From: Hyphomicrobiales bacterium
GTDB lineage: Bacteria; Pseudomonadota; Alphaproteobacteria; Rhizobiales; Rhizobiaceae
DNA: 64,000 bases
Direction of reading: 5' to 3'
Assembly: GCA_900466475.1 (NCBI GenBank)
Contig: UBMI01000002.1
Span: forward strand, 1 to 64,000
Shown here: piece after piece, positions 1-12,077 of the stretch
Numbering within the stretch: position 1 is the first letter of the stretch
Layout: every line of letters begins with the position of its first letter
Translations under genes and position numbers: made by a program
The notes under the pieces: generated by a model
Told to the model about the DNA's origin: nothing
What the model saw: only the letters and a program-made list of their open reading frames with translations
Database searches by the model: none

Positions 1-393
1 ACACACCGAAACAGTCAACAGGCCTTTTTCAAAAAAATCATCTTTCTCGTATCCTTTTGTTTTCTCAAGGGATTTTATAGGGGTTATTGGAATTCGTCGG
101 TTTCGCGGATTCTGATCACGCAGGAAAGCCTGAAAAACATGACTGTTTGTCGGTTTTGTTGTGGAAGATGCGATTTTGCTCCTCTTCGCCCCGACATCAT
201 CACATTCTGCTGGTGAGAGGAAACACGTAGGATTCACGCAGGCATGCGCACGTAAGGTGCCATTCCCGGTGTGATTTGACTTCAGTGCCCAAAATATGCA
301 CATCTTTCGCCCCAGCCAGGATGGCCCGCGGATGCTCAGAACGACATCGAATGTAAGGATGCGAACTCCACTGCCATGATGACGGAGAAAATG
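1..393. other. non-coding stretch at the window edge
   Basis: No convincing gene lies here. The first 100 bases are AT-rich with T and A runs, as expected for the end or promoter of a neighbouring unit outside the window. A TTGACT hexamer sits at 276-281, but no good -10 box lies at the right distance, so I do not call a promoter. The leader of the M23 gene must lie in this stretch. Confidence 0.5.
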
Positions 394-2319
394 ATGATCC
401 GCTCGCTCGGCAGCGAGCCTCCGCTTCTGGCAGACGGGCGACGCGCGCCCGACCGACGCGAAGTTTCGCTTCGCTGGCTTTCGGGTACGTTCCTCACCGG
501 CATTACCTCTTCAATCCTCATGGGTGTCGCACTCTTTGCTGCGCTCGACGGCAGGCAGCAGCTGGCAATCCCGGCCGAAGCCTATGCAAGCGCATCGGCA
601 GACGCACATCAGGATACATCTGTTACCCGCGGCGGTCGTCTGATCGCCCCCGTCATCGCCGCCAAACCATCCGACCGCGCCATCATGGAGGTCTCGACCG
701 TTGTCCATGACGGCGAGAAGGAAGTCGTGCGCCGCCAGCCCTTCTCTCATGTGAAGATGATGCTGGCTGCCAATCACGTGGCAACTGAGGATTATCCGGA
801 CTTCGATCCGCTGGCGATCTTCTCGGCCGACGAGCCCCAGCCGGCACCGCAAAGCCGTACCGGCGCAATCTACGGCTCCGATGTCGAATCCGAAGTGGCA
901 TTGAAGACCGTCCCCTTCCCCACCGGCAAATCCAATCTCAACATGGCCCCTGGCCTGTCGCTTGACGAGGTTGAGGAAAACGTCCGCTCCAACGGATCCG
1001 TTCTGACGGATGGAAATGCCCAGCTCGCGGCCCTTTACTATGTGGATCCGCGCCGCTTCTCCGCCGAGGACAATGACGTCGATTTGACGGCCGGCCTTGC
1101 CGCACGCGTGCTCGAACAGAATATGACCGTCTCGGCACCGGAATCCATCACACCGCAGACCGAGGAATTCGCCGACGATATTCTGCCGGTGCGCCAGGAC
1201 ACGACAATTGCCAAGGCGCTCGCCGATTCCGGCTATCCGCAGCCACAGGCAGATGGCATGTCCGGTTATATCACCCCGGTGCTCGGCACCGATACGCTTT
1301 CCAAGGGCGACGTCCTGCGCATCGGTATCATTCAGAAGGGCGAGCAGGCGAAGATCATTCGGGCCAGCATCTATCGCAATACGCGCCATCTCATCACTGT
1401 CGCCCTCGATGACAAGGGCCGCTTCGTGGCCGGCAGCGAACCACCGATGCTGGATGCGATCGCCACCGCTTTCGAAGGCAATTCCTTCGCTCCGCCCGCC
1501 GGCCAGAATCTGCCGCGCGTCTACGACGGCATTTACCGCGCAGCCCTTTCCTACGGCATGACCAAGGATATGACCGCGCTGATCATCAAGCTGCTTGCCG
1601 CCAACGTAGATTTCCAGGCGCAGTTGAAGCCGACGGACTACCTCGAAGCCTTCTTCTCGGTGGCTGACAGCAACGGCCAGGCGACCGAGGATTCCGACCT
1701 TCTCTATGTCAACGCCCGCTTCGGCGATACGTTGACGCGCTTCTACCGCTTTCAGGACCCGGAAGACGGCACGATCGACTACTTCGATCAGGAGGGTAAG
1801 AGCATCCGGCAGTTCCTGTTGCGCAATCCTGTCCCGAACGGCATTTTCAAGTCCGGCTTCGGCATGCGCCGCCATCCGATCCTCGGCTTCGCGCGCATGC
1901 ATACGGGTGTAGACTGGGCAGCGCCGCGCGGAACGGCGATCATCGCAGCCGGTAATGGTACGGTCGAAAAGGCCGGCTGGGATTCCGGCGGCTACGGCAA
2001 CCAGACGATCGTCCGCCATGCCAATGGCTATGAATCCTCCTATAACCACCAGAGCGCCATCGCCAAGGGCATCGTGCCCGGAGCAAAGGTGCGACAGGGT
2101 CAGGTCATCGGTTGGGTGGGCACGACAGGCGAATCCACCGGCCCGCATCTGCATTACGAACTGATCGTCAACGGCACCAAGGTCGACCCGCTTCGCATCC
2201 GCCTGCCGGGCGGCAAGTCGCTCCAGGGCGATGCACTCGCCAAGTTCGAGGACGAGCGCAAACGCATCGACACGCTGCTGAACAACCAGCCCGCGTCGGA
2301 CCAGGTCGCCAGCAAGTAA
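394..2319 (+). CDS. rgsM: M23 family envelope metallopeptidase, RgsM-like
   Basis: Membrane-anchored periplasmic endopeptidase of the LytM/M23 type, acting on peptidoglycan cross-links. A short cytoplasmic N-terminus is followed by one membrane segment (about residues 30-50), a long variable periplasmic stretch and a C-terminal M23 domain from about residue 480. The zinc and catalytic residues are all present: H503-x3-D507 and H585-x-H587, so it looks active. I start at the ATG at 394, six bases after a GGAG; earlier in-frame ATGs at 376 and 391 have poorer spacing. It converges on clpB with a shared terminator. In Sinorhizobium the M23 protein I recall beside clpB is RgsM, a polar-growth factor; the symbol rests on that remembered neighbourhood and on domain layout, so treat it as inference. 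Confidence 0.85.
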   Translation: MIRSLGSEPPLLADGRRAPDRREVSLRWLSGTFLTGITSSILMGVALFAALDGRQQLAIPAEAYASASADAHQDTSVTRGGRLIAPVIAAKPSDRAIMEVSTVVHDGEKEVVRRQPFSHVKMMLAANHVATEDYPDFDPLAIFSADEPQPAPQSRTGAIYGSDVESEVALKTVPFPTGKSNLNMAPGLSLDEVEENVRSNGSVLTDGNAQLAALYYVDPRRFSAEDNDVDLTAGLAARVLEQNMTVSAPESITPQTEEFADDILPVRQDTTIAKALADSGYPQPQADGMSGYITPVLGTDTLSKGDVLRIGIIQKGEQAKIIRASIYRNTRHLITVALDDKGRFVAGSEPPMLDAIATAFEGNSFAPPAGQNLPRVYDGIYRAALSYGMTKDMTALIIKLLAANVDFQAQLKPTDYLEAFFSVADSNGQATEDSDLLYVNARFGDTLTRFYRFQDPEDGTIDYFDQEGKSIRQFLLRNPVPNGIFKSGFGMRRHPILGFARMHTGVDWAAPRGTAIIAAGNGTVEKAGWDSGGYGNQTIVRHANGYESSYNHQSAIAKGIVPGAKVRQGQVIGWVGTTGESTGPHLHYELIVNGTKVDPLRIRLPGGKSLQGDALAKFEDERKRIDTLLNNQPASDQVASK

Positions 2320-2339
2320 TCCTCCCGTCTGCAGAAACA

Positions 2340-2367
2340 AAAACGGCGGCCCGAAGGCCGCCATTTT
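2340..2367. terminator. bidirectional terminator between the M23 gene and clpB
   Basis: A perfect 7-bp GC stem (GGCGGCC at 2345-2351, GGCCGCC at 2356-2362) closes on a CGAA tetraloop, flanked by AAAA on the left and TTTT on the right. It therefore reads as an intrinsic terminator on both strands, fitting the two converging genes. Confidence 0.85.
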
Positions 2368-2387
2368 CAATTCTCGTCATCGCAGCC

Positions 2388-4991
<2,604 letters not shown>

Positions 4992-5113
4992 ATGTTACCT
5001 CCATGAATCGCCCTGCCCTTCATAAGGCACAGACCGATGATTGAGATTGAGCTCCCTCAAAAGGCAAGCCCTGTTTGTCGCCATTGAGATTGGCGGCAAA
5101 CAACCTGGGCAGG

Positions 5114-5142
5114 ATATGGTGGAGAATCCGGAGAGTTTAAAG
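5114..5142 (-). promoter_or_regulatory. putative heat-shock (RpoH) promoter of clpB
   Basis: Read on the minus strand: CTTTAAA (5142-5136), 14 bases, then CACCATAT (5121-5114). The known sigma-32 pattern is CTTGAAA, 13-17 bases, CCCCATnT, so there is one mismatch in each box. Placement about 120 bases before clpB and the expected heat-shock control of that gene support it. Confidence 0.5.
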
Positions 5143-5300
5143 GGGCGGGACACGGGAAAAACCACGCGTCATAGGCCGCTTCGCAAACCTCTCCAATTTT
5201 GCCGCCTGGTCAGATTCGCTTGATCTGAAAGTCGGATTCCAACCGCGATGGGCAAAGACAGGCGCGAGAATGTTCCGGCGTGACACGCGGCCCGTGCCCC

Positions 5301-5328
5301 TAAAGAAAAGCCGCCTAGGGGGCGGCTT
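5301..5328 (-). terminator. terminator of the DUF4167 gene
   Basis: AAGCCGCC (5308-5315) pairs with GGCGGCTT (5321-5328) around a 5-base loop. On the minus strand the stem is followed by TTTTCTTTA, a good intrinsic terminator tail, about 30 bases after the DUF4167 stop codon. Confidence 0.8.
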
Positions 5329-5356
5329 CTCGGGTCCATGGATATTTGAAACGAGC

Positions 5357-6124
5357 TTACTCCGAAGCTGCCTCGGCCAGAGCAGGTGCCTCGCTGGAAG
5401 CGCCCTCTTCGCCTGCTGCTTCGCCTTCAGCGGCGCGGCGCGGACGGCGGGGGCGGGCGCCTGCGGCACGGCGACGGGGCTGGCGTTCAACAGGCTGCGC
5501 TGCGCCACCCTCTTCTTCCATGGCAACTTCCGCCGGAATACCTTCGATCTCCGGCTGCGGTCCGGTTCCGTCGATGGCCTCCGCCTGCTGCACCGGTGCG
5601 GCCGGCTGCTGTTCACGTGGCTGGCGCTGTTCACGCGGCTGACGCTCTTCACGCTGTTGCTGACGCTCTTCGCGTTGCGGCTGTCGCTCTTCTCGCTGCT
5701 GCTGGTGCGGCGGCTGAACGATGACGACATCGTCATTGTCACCCGTATCCAGATCGTCACCATCGCGGTCCGCATTGTCACGATCATTATAGTCGTTGCG
5801 GTCGTCGCGCTGGAAGCGCTCCTGCATCTGCGCCTGCGCGGCGGCAATGATGCGGTTGTAATGTTCGGCGTGCTGCAGGTAATTTTCGGCAATGACGCGG
5901 TCGCCGGAGCTCTGCGCGTCACGGGCGAGCTGCGCATATTTCTCAGCGATGTGCTGGGCAGTGCCGCGGATCTTCACATCGGGACCGGAACTGTCATAAG
6001 TCCTGGTCAGCGGATTGCCGCCCTTGCGGTTGAAATTGTTGTTATTGTTATTTCCGCCGCCGCCATTGTTATTATTGTTATTGCCACGCCCTCGACCGCG
6101 CTTGTTCTGCTGTCCTGGCCTCAT
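5357..6124 (-). CDS. DUF4167 domain-containing protein
   Basis: A 255-residue protein typical of Rhizobiales. The N-terminus is a basic RGRG stretch followed by asparagine and glycine runs, as in RNA-associated proteins. Residues about 40-100 form the conserved helical DUF4167 block, and the C-terminal half is a disordered tail of repeated Q-R-E-E-R units (about 150-190), then R- and A/E-rich segments. The start at 6124 is chosen because AGGTGA lies seven bases upstream; a longer frame begins 16 codons earlier without a ribosome site. Function is not established. RNA or ribosome association is only an inference from composition and from lying upstream of prmC-prfA homologues on the same strand. 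Confidence 0.8.
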   Translation of the reverse strand: MRPGQQNKRGRGRGNNNNNNGGGGNNNNNNFNRKGGNPLTRTYDSSGPDVKIRGTAQHIAEKYAQLARDAQSSGDRVIAENYLQHAEHYNRIIAAAQAQMQERFQRDDRNDYNDRDNADRDGDDLDTGDNDDVVIVQPPHQQQREERQPQREERQQQREERQPREQRQPREQQPAAPVQQAEAIDGTGPQPEIEGIPAEVAMEEEGGAAQPVERQPRRRAAGARPRRPRRAAEGEAAGEEGASSEAPALAEAASE

Positions 6125-6470
6125 CGATCGTTCACCTGAATTCTCTGTTTGTGATTGGATACATGGCACCAACCGCCAAGACCGGTCTATCCGGATCAGG
6201 GCCTTCGTGCCGCAAGCATAGTGCGCCTTCGCGCCGACCTGCCGCTTGTCTTCAAGTCAGTTTGACTGATTCACGCATTGGGTCGTGTTCAACTTTTGAA
6301 ACTCTCGTTTAAAAGAGCAGACCCCCGAAGCTGAGCAAGTACCGAACGAATCTCGTTCATTCCTATGCGCCCAACGCGTGAGGGCAACCTATATTGCTTC
6401 CTCGGGAAATCCAAGCCTTTTTCTTCGCAATAGCAACAATGTCCAGTTCGATGCTGCAATTTGTCGCCGG
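6125..6470. other. intergenic region between prmC and the DUF4167 gene
   Basis: About 345 bases separate the two leftward genes, so DUF4167 probably has its own promoter here. I could not identify convincing -35/-10 boxes. A 61-codon minus-strand frame (6289-6474) overlaps the prmC stop by ATGA but has no ribosome site and no recognisable composition, so I do not call it a gene. Confidence 0.4.
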
Positions 6471-7340
6471 TCATGCCGGCGAGAACACGAGCACTCTGTC
6501 ATTCTGACCATAGTCTTTCACGGATTTGAGGCACTTGAAGCCTTCCGCTTCAAAGATCGCCGTCACATCGTTTCGCTGATCATAGCCTATTTCAAGTCCG
6601 ACGATCCCATTTGGCCGTACGAACCTTCCGGCATCTTTTGCTATGGCTTTGTAGGCGTCAAGCCCATCCGAGCCGCCGTCCAGAGCTGCAGCTGGATCAA
6701 ATTTCGTCACTTCGGGAGCGAGATCGTGAATAACATTGGAAGCAATATAGGGCGGATTTGAGACAAGCGCATGAAACGTCCCGTGGATGTTCTCGAACCA
6801 GTTCGACCGAATGGTCGTGAATCGATCCTGCAATCCGTTTCTTTCTGCGTTTGATCTTGCCGTCTCAAGTGCATCGGTCGAAATGTCGCTGCCGATGCCT
6901 GATGCTTCCGGGCATTCACTCAGGAGGGCAAGGCAAATCGCTCCTGTCCCGGTTCCTAGATCCAGGATGTGGAGATTGTCCTCCGTCTTTGCAAGGTCGC
7001 GCAGATAAGGAATGATCGTATCGACGAGGATTTCCGTATCCGGTCGCGGTTCCAGCGTGCCGGCGGACAGCGAAAGCGGCAGGCCGTAGAACTCCCGCTC
7101 TCCGAGAATGCGATGCACCGGCTCGTGTTTCAACCGCCTTTCGATCGCCCGACCGATGGTTCCCGCCTGCTCTTCCGAAACCACGTCACGGCCTGCGGTC
7201 AGCATCTCGGTCGGCGAGAGCTTCAACAATCCCGAAATCAGCAGCCGCGCATCGGTCTGCGGATCAGTGATGCCGGCTTCCGTGAAACGGCGCCGGGCCT
7301 CGGCAAGCATTTCGGAAACCGTCGACCCGGATGCGGTCAT
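6471..7340 (-). CDS. prmC: peptide chain release factor N5-glutamine methyltransferase
   Basis: Methylates the glutamine of the GGQ motif in release factors RF1 and RF2, which is needed for efficient termination. It is 289 residues long: an N-terminal helical domain, then a Rossmann methyltransferase with DLGTGTG at about 127-133 for SAM binding, and the diagnostic NPPY motif at 195-198 that holds the target glutamine. The ATG overlaps the prfA stop codon in an ATGA, so it is translationally coupled to its own substrate gene, the usual prfA-prmC arrangement. Confidence 0.96.
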   Translation of the reverse strand: MTASGSTVSEMLAEARRRFTEAGITDPQTDARLLISGLLKLSPTEMLTAGRDVVSEEQAGTIGRAIERRLKHEPVHRILGEREFYGLPLSLSAGTLEPRPDTEILVDTIIPYLRDLAKTEDNLHILDLGTGTGAICLALLSECPEASGIGSDISTDALETARSNAERNGLQDRFTTIRSNWFENIHGTFHALVSNPPYIASNVIHDLAPEVTKFDPAAALDGGSDGLDAYKAIAKDAGRFVRPNGIVGLEIGYDQRNDVTAIFEAEGFKCLKSVKDYGQNDRVLVFSPA

Positions 7341-8416
7341 TGCTGTTCGCCAAGCTGCGCGAGCTGGCTCGCCTGATAATCAGCAAGAAGCGCATCCACC
7401 ACTTCGTCAATCTCGCCGATCATCATCCGGTCGAGTTTATAAAGCGTCAGATTGATACGATGGTCGGTCACGCGGCCCTGCGGGAAGTTGTAGGTGCGGA
7501 TGCGCTCGGAACGGTCGCCAGACCCGACCTGGCTTTTGCGGTCGGCAGACCGTTCGCTATCGGCCCTCTGCCGCTCGGCATCGTAAAGACGCGACCGAAG
7601 CACCTGCATGGCCTTGGCGCGGTTCTGGTGCTGCGATTTTTCCGAGCTGGTCACAACGATACCTGTCGGCAAGTGCGTGATACGCACCGCCGAGTCCGTC
7701 GTGTTGACGTGCTGGCCGCCCGCACCCGACGAGCGCATCGTATCGATGCGGATATCCTCCGGCCGGATTTCGATATCGATCTCCTCGGCCTCGGGCAGGA
7801 CCGCAACCGTCGCCGCCGATGTGTGGATGCGCCCACCGGCTTCCGTCTCCGGCACACGCTGCACACGGTGCACGCCGGATTCGAACTTCAGCTTGGCAAA
7901 GACACCTTTGCCGGTGATTGTAGCGATGATTTCCTTAAAGCCGCCGGCTTCGCCCTCGCTTGACGACAGCACTTCCACCTTCCAGCCATGTGTCGACGCG
8001 TAGCGCTCGTACATACGGAAAAGGTCACCGGCAAAAAGCGCGGCCTCGTTGCCGCCGGTGCCGGCGCGGATTTCCAGGATCGCGCTCTTTTCATCGGCCG
8101 CATCCTTCGGCAGCAGCAGGATCTGAATTTCGTTCTCCAGCGCCTCGATCCGCTCTTTCACGTCAGGCAGCTCGAGTTCGGCGAGCTCGCGCATGTCGCG
8201 ATCGACGGACTTGTCCTCGAGCAGCACCTCCAGATCGGCAAGCTCGCCGACTGCTTTCTGATAGGCACGGATCTTTGTGACGACCGGCTGCAGCTCTGAA
8301 TATTCGGACGCGAGCCTTACATAAACATCGGCCGAAGGGCCGGCCGACATGCGCGCTTCGATCTCGCCGAACCGGCGCTCAAGCTCGCGCATCTTTTCAA
8401 TGGGAAGCTTCGCCAC
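7337..8416 (-). CDS. prfA: peptide chain release factor 1
   Basis: Class I release factor that reads UAA and UAG stop codons and triggers peptide release. With the GTG start at 8416 the product is 359 residues. It carries the PxT stop-codon recognition motif as P189-E190-T191 and the catalytic GGQ at 233-235 in its usual sequence setting. I prefer the GTG at 8416 to a TTG four codons earlier because GGAGCAAGG lies just before it and the product then begins like other rhizobial RF1 proteins. It overlaps prmC by four bases and follows ptsP by under 30, so the three are probably co-transcribed. Confidence 0.95.
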   Translation of the reverse strand: MAKLPIEKMRELERRFGEIEARMSAGPSADVYVRLASEYSELQPVVTKIRAYQKAVGELADLEVLLEDKSVDRDMRELAELELPDVKERIEALENEIQILLLPKDAADEKSAILEIRAGTGGNEAALFAGDLFRMYERYASTHGWKVEVLSSSEGEAGGFKEIIATITGKGVFAKLKFESGVHRVQRVPETEAGGRIHTSAATVAVLPEAEEIDIEIRPEDIRIDTMRSSGAGGQHVNTTDSAVRITHLPTGIVVTSSEKSQHQNRAKAMQVLRSRLYDAERQRADSERSADRKSQVGSGDRSERIRTYNFPQGRVTDHRINLTLYKLDRMMIGEIDEVVDALLADYQASQLAQLGEQQ

Positions 8417-8444
8417 CCCTTGCTCCAATTCTTCTTATATATGT

Positions 8445-10712
8445 CTAAAGGGGAATATTGTGGCTCTCGGCGAAGCGGGCAAGCACTTCGCGCATCGGCA
8501 CGGTCGCATTTCGGTCGTCGAGCGCTTCATTAACGGCCTTAGTAAGAGCCTCGGTATCGAGGCCCAGCAGCATCGCCTTGACCGGCCCGATCGAAGCCGG
8601 CGACATGGAAATGGAGCGGAAACCGACGCCCAGCAACGCCATGGCTGAAAGCGGCTTTCCTGCCAGCTCACCGCAGAGGGTCACCGGTGTCTTGTTGCGA
8701 TCGGCGCCGCGCACGATATCGCGCAGAATCCGCAGGAACGGCCGCTCCAGTGGATCGAAGCGCTCCGACACCCGCGCGTTGCCGCGATCGACCGCCATGG
8801 CGAACTGGAAGAGATCGTTGGAACCGACCGAGACGAAATCGACCGCATCCATCAGCTCGTCGAGCTGCCAGAGCAGCGCCGGCACTTCCAGCATCGCGCC
8901 GAACTGCAGCTTGCGCGGCAGGCCATGGCCGAAGCGCGAAAGATGCTGCACTTCCTTCTGCAGAAGTTCGCGCACCTGCCTGAGCTCAGAAACCTCGGTC
9001 ACCATCGGCACCATCAGCTTCAGCTCGGCGCCTGCCGCAGCCTTCAGCATGGCGCGCAGCTGGGTGCGCAACAGCCCCGGACGATCAAGCGACAGGCGGA
9101 TTGCCCGCCAGCCGAGCGCCGGATTCTCTTCCTCGTGGCCGCGGAAGTAAGGAACGACCTTGTCGCCACCGATATCGAGCGTACGGAAAGTCACGACACG
9201 GCCCGCCGCCTGCTTCAGCACATTGCGGTAGAACATCTCCTGCTCTTCCGCTTTCGGCATGGTTGACGCGATCATGAATTGCAGTTCCGTGCGGAAGAGA
9301 CCGATGCCCTCCGCACCCGATTCCGCCAACTGCGGCAGGTCGACCAGCAGGCCGGCATTCATCAGAAGCTGAATGCGCTGACCATCCCGGGTGACCGGCT
9401 CGACGGAACGCAATGCCCGGAACTGCTCCTGCCGGCGGGCACGGAAACGAACCTTTTCTTCATAGGAGCGCTGATGCTCCGGCATCGGGCGGATATGCAC
9501 ATGCCCTTCGTCACCATCGATAATGACGGCATCGCCATTTTCGGCGAGAGCGACGACACCCGCCGCCTGGCCGATGACCGGAATGCCCATGGCGCGTGCA
9601 ACGATCACCACATGGCTCGTCACCGCGCCTTCTTCCAGCACCAGACCGCGCACATTGGCCCGCGGGTAGTCGAGAAGTTCCGCCGCCCCCATGGCACGCG
9701 CCAGGATGATCGCGTCGGTCGGAAAGCCTTCAGCCGTCGTGCGACCTGTATAGCCGGTCAATACGCGCAGCAGCCGGTTCGCCAGATCTTCGAAATCGTG
9801 CATCCGCTCGCGAAGATACGGATCGGTCAGGCGCATCATCCGCGCCTTGGTGTCGCTCTGGACCTTCTCGACCGCCGCTTCCGCCGTCAGGCCGTTGCGG
9901 ATCGCTTCTTCCAGCTTGCGCACCCAGCCCTGGTCATGGGCGAACATGCGATAGGTTTCGAGCACCTCGCGGTGCTCACCTTCCATGGAGACATCGCGGC
10001 GCGACAGCATGTCGTCGATCGAAATCCTGAGCGAGCCCATGGCCTCCGCCAGCCGCCGGATTTCCTTCTCCGCATCTTCATTGAGGAGATTGGTAACAAC
10101 GATGCGCGGCTCGTGCAGCACGACGTAACCGAGACCGATGCCGTCATTATACGTATCGCCGTCGACTGTGACCGAACGGGTGAGATCGAGTTCGAGACCC
10201 GGCTTGGTGATCTTCTTGAGTTCACCGGTCGCGATCATCTCGGCGAGAACCATCGCCGTTGTTTCGAGCGCCTCCAGCTCCTCGTCGCGATAATTGCGGC
10301 TCGCCTTGTTCTGCACGACGAGAACGCCGAGCGAGCGGCCGGTCCGCAGGATCGGTACACCGAGGAAGGAATGATAGATCTCTTCACCCGTTTCCGGCAG
10401 GTAGCGGAAGGCCGGATGCGACTGTGCGTCGGAAAGATTGAGCGGCTGGGCCGATGCGGCGATCGTGCCGACGAGACCCTGCCCCATCTTCAGTTGCGAA
10501 AGGTGGACGGCTTCTTTTTTGAGACCCTCGGTCGCATAGAGCTCGAGAACGCCGTCGGCTCGCAGCACGTAGACGGAGCACACCTCTGCCACCATGTTGC
10601 TGGCGATCTGGCGCACGATCCGGTCGAGTCGCTCCTGCGGCTCCAGCGGCTCCGCCATCAATTCGCGCAGCCGCTTGAGCAATACGCGCGGACCGCCGGA
10701 AAGGTCTCTCAT
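8445..10712 (-). CDS. ptsP: phosphoenolpyruvate-protein phosphotransferase PtsP (EI-Ntr)
   Basis: First enzyme of the nitrogen-type phosphotransferase system, which passes phosphate from PEP to NPr and on to EIIA-Ntr as a regulatory relay, not for sugar uptake. The 755 residues comprise an N-terminal GAF domain (about 20-160, a nitrogen-signal sensor), the PEP-utilising N-terminal domain, the phosphohistidine swivel domain with TSH367, and a C-terminal TIM-barrel PEP site ending in the conserved CGELAG segment. The GAF domain separates it from sugar-type enzyme I. It sits between lysC and prfA, an order I know from many Rhizobiales. No NPr or EIIA gene is in this window. Confidence 0.95.
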   Translation of the reverse strand: MRDLSGGPRVLLKRLRELMAEPLEPQERLDRIVRQIASNMVAEVCSVYVLRADGVLELYATEGLKKEAVHLSQLKMGQGLVGTIAASAQPLNLSDAQSHPAFRYLPETGEEIYHSFLGVPILRTGRSLGVLVVQNKASRNYRDEELEALETTAMVLAEMIATGELKKITKPGLELDLTRSVTVDGDTYNDGIGLGYVVLHEPRIVVTNLLNEDAEKEIRRLAEAMGSLRISIDDMLSRRDVSMEGEHREVLETYRMFAHDQGWVRKLEEAIRNGLTAEAAVEKVQSDTKARMMRLTDPYLRERMHDFEDLANRLLRVLTGYTGRTTAEGFPTDAIILARAMGAAELLDYPRANVRGLVLEEGAVTSHVVIVARAMGIPVIGQAAGVVALAENGDAVIIDGDEGHVHIRPMPEHQRSYEEKVRFRARRQEQFRALRSVEPVTRDGQRIQLLMNAGLLVDLPQLAESGAEGIGLFRTELQFMIASTMPKAEEQEMFYRNVLKQAAGRVVTFRTLDIGGDKVVPYFRGHEEENPALGWRAIRLSLDRPGLLRTQLRAMLKAAAGAELKLMVPMVTEVSELRQVRELLQKEVQHLSRFGHGLPRKLQFGAMLEVPALLWQLDELMDAVDFVSVGSNDLFQFAMAVDRGNARVSERFDPLERPFLRILRDIVRGADRNKTPVTLCGELAGKPLSAMALLGVGFRSISMSPASIGPVKAMLLGLDTEALTKAVNEALDDRNATVPMREVLARFAESHNIPL

Positions 10713-10802
10713 TGCGTCTCAAGCTCCCCGAAACAAACGCTTGGTGCGGACAGAAGAACCGGCCGCATCTTCAACCTGAAGGGGCAGGCCGCCCGCTGGG
10801 AA

Positions 10803-12077
10803 TCAATTCTTATCCAGACCGTAGCAGGAATGCAAAGTTCTGACAGCGAGTTCTGCGTAAGGACCGTCGATCAGGATCGAAATCTTGATCTCCGAAGTTG
10901 TAATTGCCTTGATGTTGATGCCTTTTTCGGCAAGTGCCCTGAAGGCGGTCGCCGCAACACCCGCATGGCTGCGCATGCCGATGCCGATGACCGAAACCTT
11001 CACCAGCCCCGATTCGCTCTGCGCAACGTCATAGCCGATCTTCGCCTTGTTGTCGGAGAGAACCTTGATGGCCTTCTCGACATCTCCCGAGGGAACGGTG
11101 AAGGTCATGTCCGTCTTCGAACCATCTTCGGAGATGTTCTGAACGATCATATCGACGTTGATGTGGCTTTCGGCAAGCGGACCGAAGATCGCAGCGGAAA
11201 CGCCCGGCCGGTCGGCAAGACGGCGAAGCGAGATCTGAGCCTCATCCTTGGCATAGGCGATGCCGGTGACTACTTCCTGTTCCACGATTTCATCCTCGTC
11301 ACAAATCAGCGTTCCGGGCGGGTTCAAGAGGTCACCCATGCCCGGAGCATCGGGATCCTCGAAAGACGAACGCACAAAGGTGCGTACCTTGTGCACCATG
11401 GCAAGCTCCACTGAGCGCACCTGGAGAACCTTGGCACCGAGAGACGCCATTTCCAGCATTTCTTCGAAGGCGATCTTCTTCAGGCGCCGGGCCTTGGGCT
11501 CGATGCGCGGATCGGTCGTGTAGACGCCGTCGACGTCGGTATAGATGTCGCAGCGGTCGGCCTTCACTGCGGCCGCGATCGCCACTGCCGACGTGTCCGA
11601 TCCGCCGCGCCCGAGCGTCGAAATGCGGTTATCGGGGCCAAGCCCCTGGAAGCCGGCAACGACCGCGACCTGACCCTCGCCCATGCGTTTGATGATATCG
11701 GTGCCGTCGATCTCCATGATGCGCGCGGCGCCATGCGCGTTGTCTGTGCGGATCGGAATCTGCCAGCCCTGCCAGGAACGGGCGTTGATGCCCATGCTCT
11801 GCAGAGCGATCGCCAGAAGGCCTGACGTGACCTGTTCACCCGAGGCGACCACGGCGTCATATTCGCGTGCGTCGTAGAAAGGCGAGTTGGCGCCGATCAC
11901 TTTCGGCGTGCCTTGCACCCAGCCAACCAACTCATTGGTCTTGCCGGACATGGCGGAAACGACGACTGCCACTTCATGGCCGGCGTCGACTTCACGTTTC
12001 ACATGGCGGGCAACGTTCTTGATGCGGTCCAGATCAGCGACGGAGGTTCCGCCGAATTTCATAACGATGCGTGCCAT
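10803..12077 (-). CDS. lysC: aspartate kinase
   Basis: Catalyses ATP-dependent phosphorylation of aspartate, the first step to lysine, threonine and methionine. The 424-residue product starts with the KFGGTSV nucleotide/aspartate motif at about 7-13, has the kinase domain to about residue 250 and two C-terminal ACT domains for feedback control by lysine or threonine. Length matches the single alpha/beta-type monofunctional enzymes. It is followed after 90 bases by ptsP. I looked for a lysine riboswitch-like fold upstream and saw none. The pathway continues in this window with lysA at 49 kb, which is not linked. Confidence 0.96.
   Translation of the reverse strand: MARIVMKFGGTSVADLDRIKNVARHVKREVDAGHEVAVVVSAMSGKTNELVGWVQGTPKVIGANSPFYDAREYDAVVASGEQVTSGLLAIALQSMGINARSWQGWQIPIRTDNAHGAARIMEIDGTDIIKRMGEGQVAVVAGFQGLGPDNRISTLGRGGSDTSAVAIAAAVKADRCDIYTDVDGVYTTDPRIEPKARRLKKIAFEEMLEMASLGAKVLQVRSVELAMVHKVRTFVRSSFEDPDAPGMGDLLNPPGTLICDEDEIVEQEVVTGIAYAKDEAQISLRRLADRPGVSAAIFGPLAESHINVDMIVQNISEDGSKTDMTFTVPSGDVEKAIKVLSDNKAKIGYDVAQSESGLVKVSVIGIGMRSHAGVAATAFRALAEKGINIKAITTSEIKISILIDGPYAELAVRTLHSCYGLDKN

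Larger units (their letters stand above)
4992..5356. other. intergenic region between clpB and the DUF4167 gene
   Basis: This 365-base gap holds the clpB leader with its GGAGGT site, the putative RpoH promoter at 5114-5142 and the DUF4167 terminator at 5301-5328. Apart from these I see no gene; reading frames crossing it are short or are extensions of frames opposite real genes. Confidence 0.5.

Noticed and set aside
276-304. TTGACT as a promoter for the M23 gene
   Set aside because: No acceptable -10 hexamer lies 15-19 bases downstream.
511-2370. A long minus-strand frame (619 codons) opposite the M23 gene
   Set aside because: It is the high-GC complement of a clear gene, has no ribosome site, and its product has no recognisable motif.
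6289-6474. A 61-codon minus-strand frame overlapping the prmC stop as ATGA
   Set aside because: The overlap is suggestive of coupling, but there is no ribosome site, no hydrophobic or domain pattern, and its cysteines do not form a known motif.
9279-11414. A 711-codon plus-strand frame opposite ptsP and lysC
   Set aside because: Antisense to two well-supported enzymes; codon pattern follows from their third-position GC.
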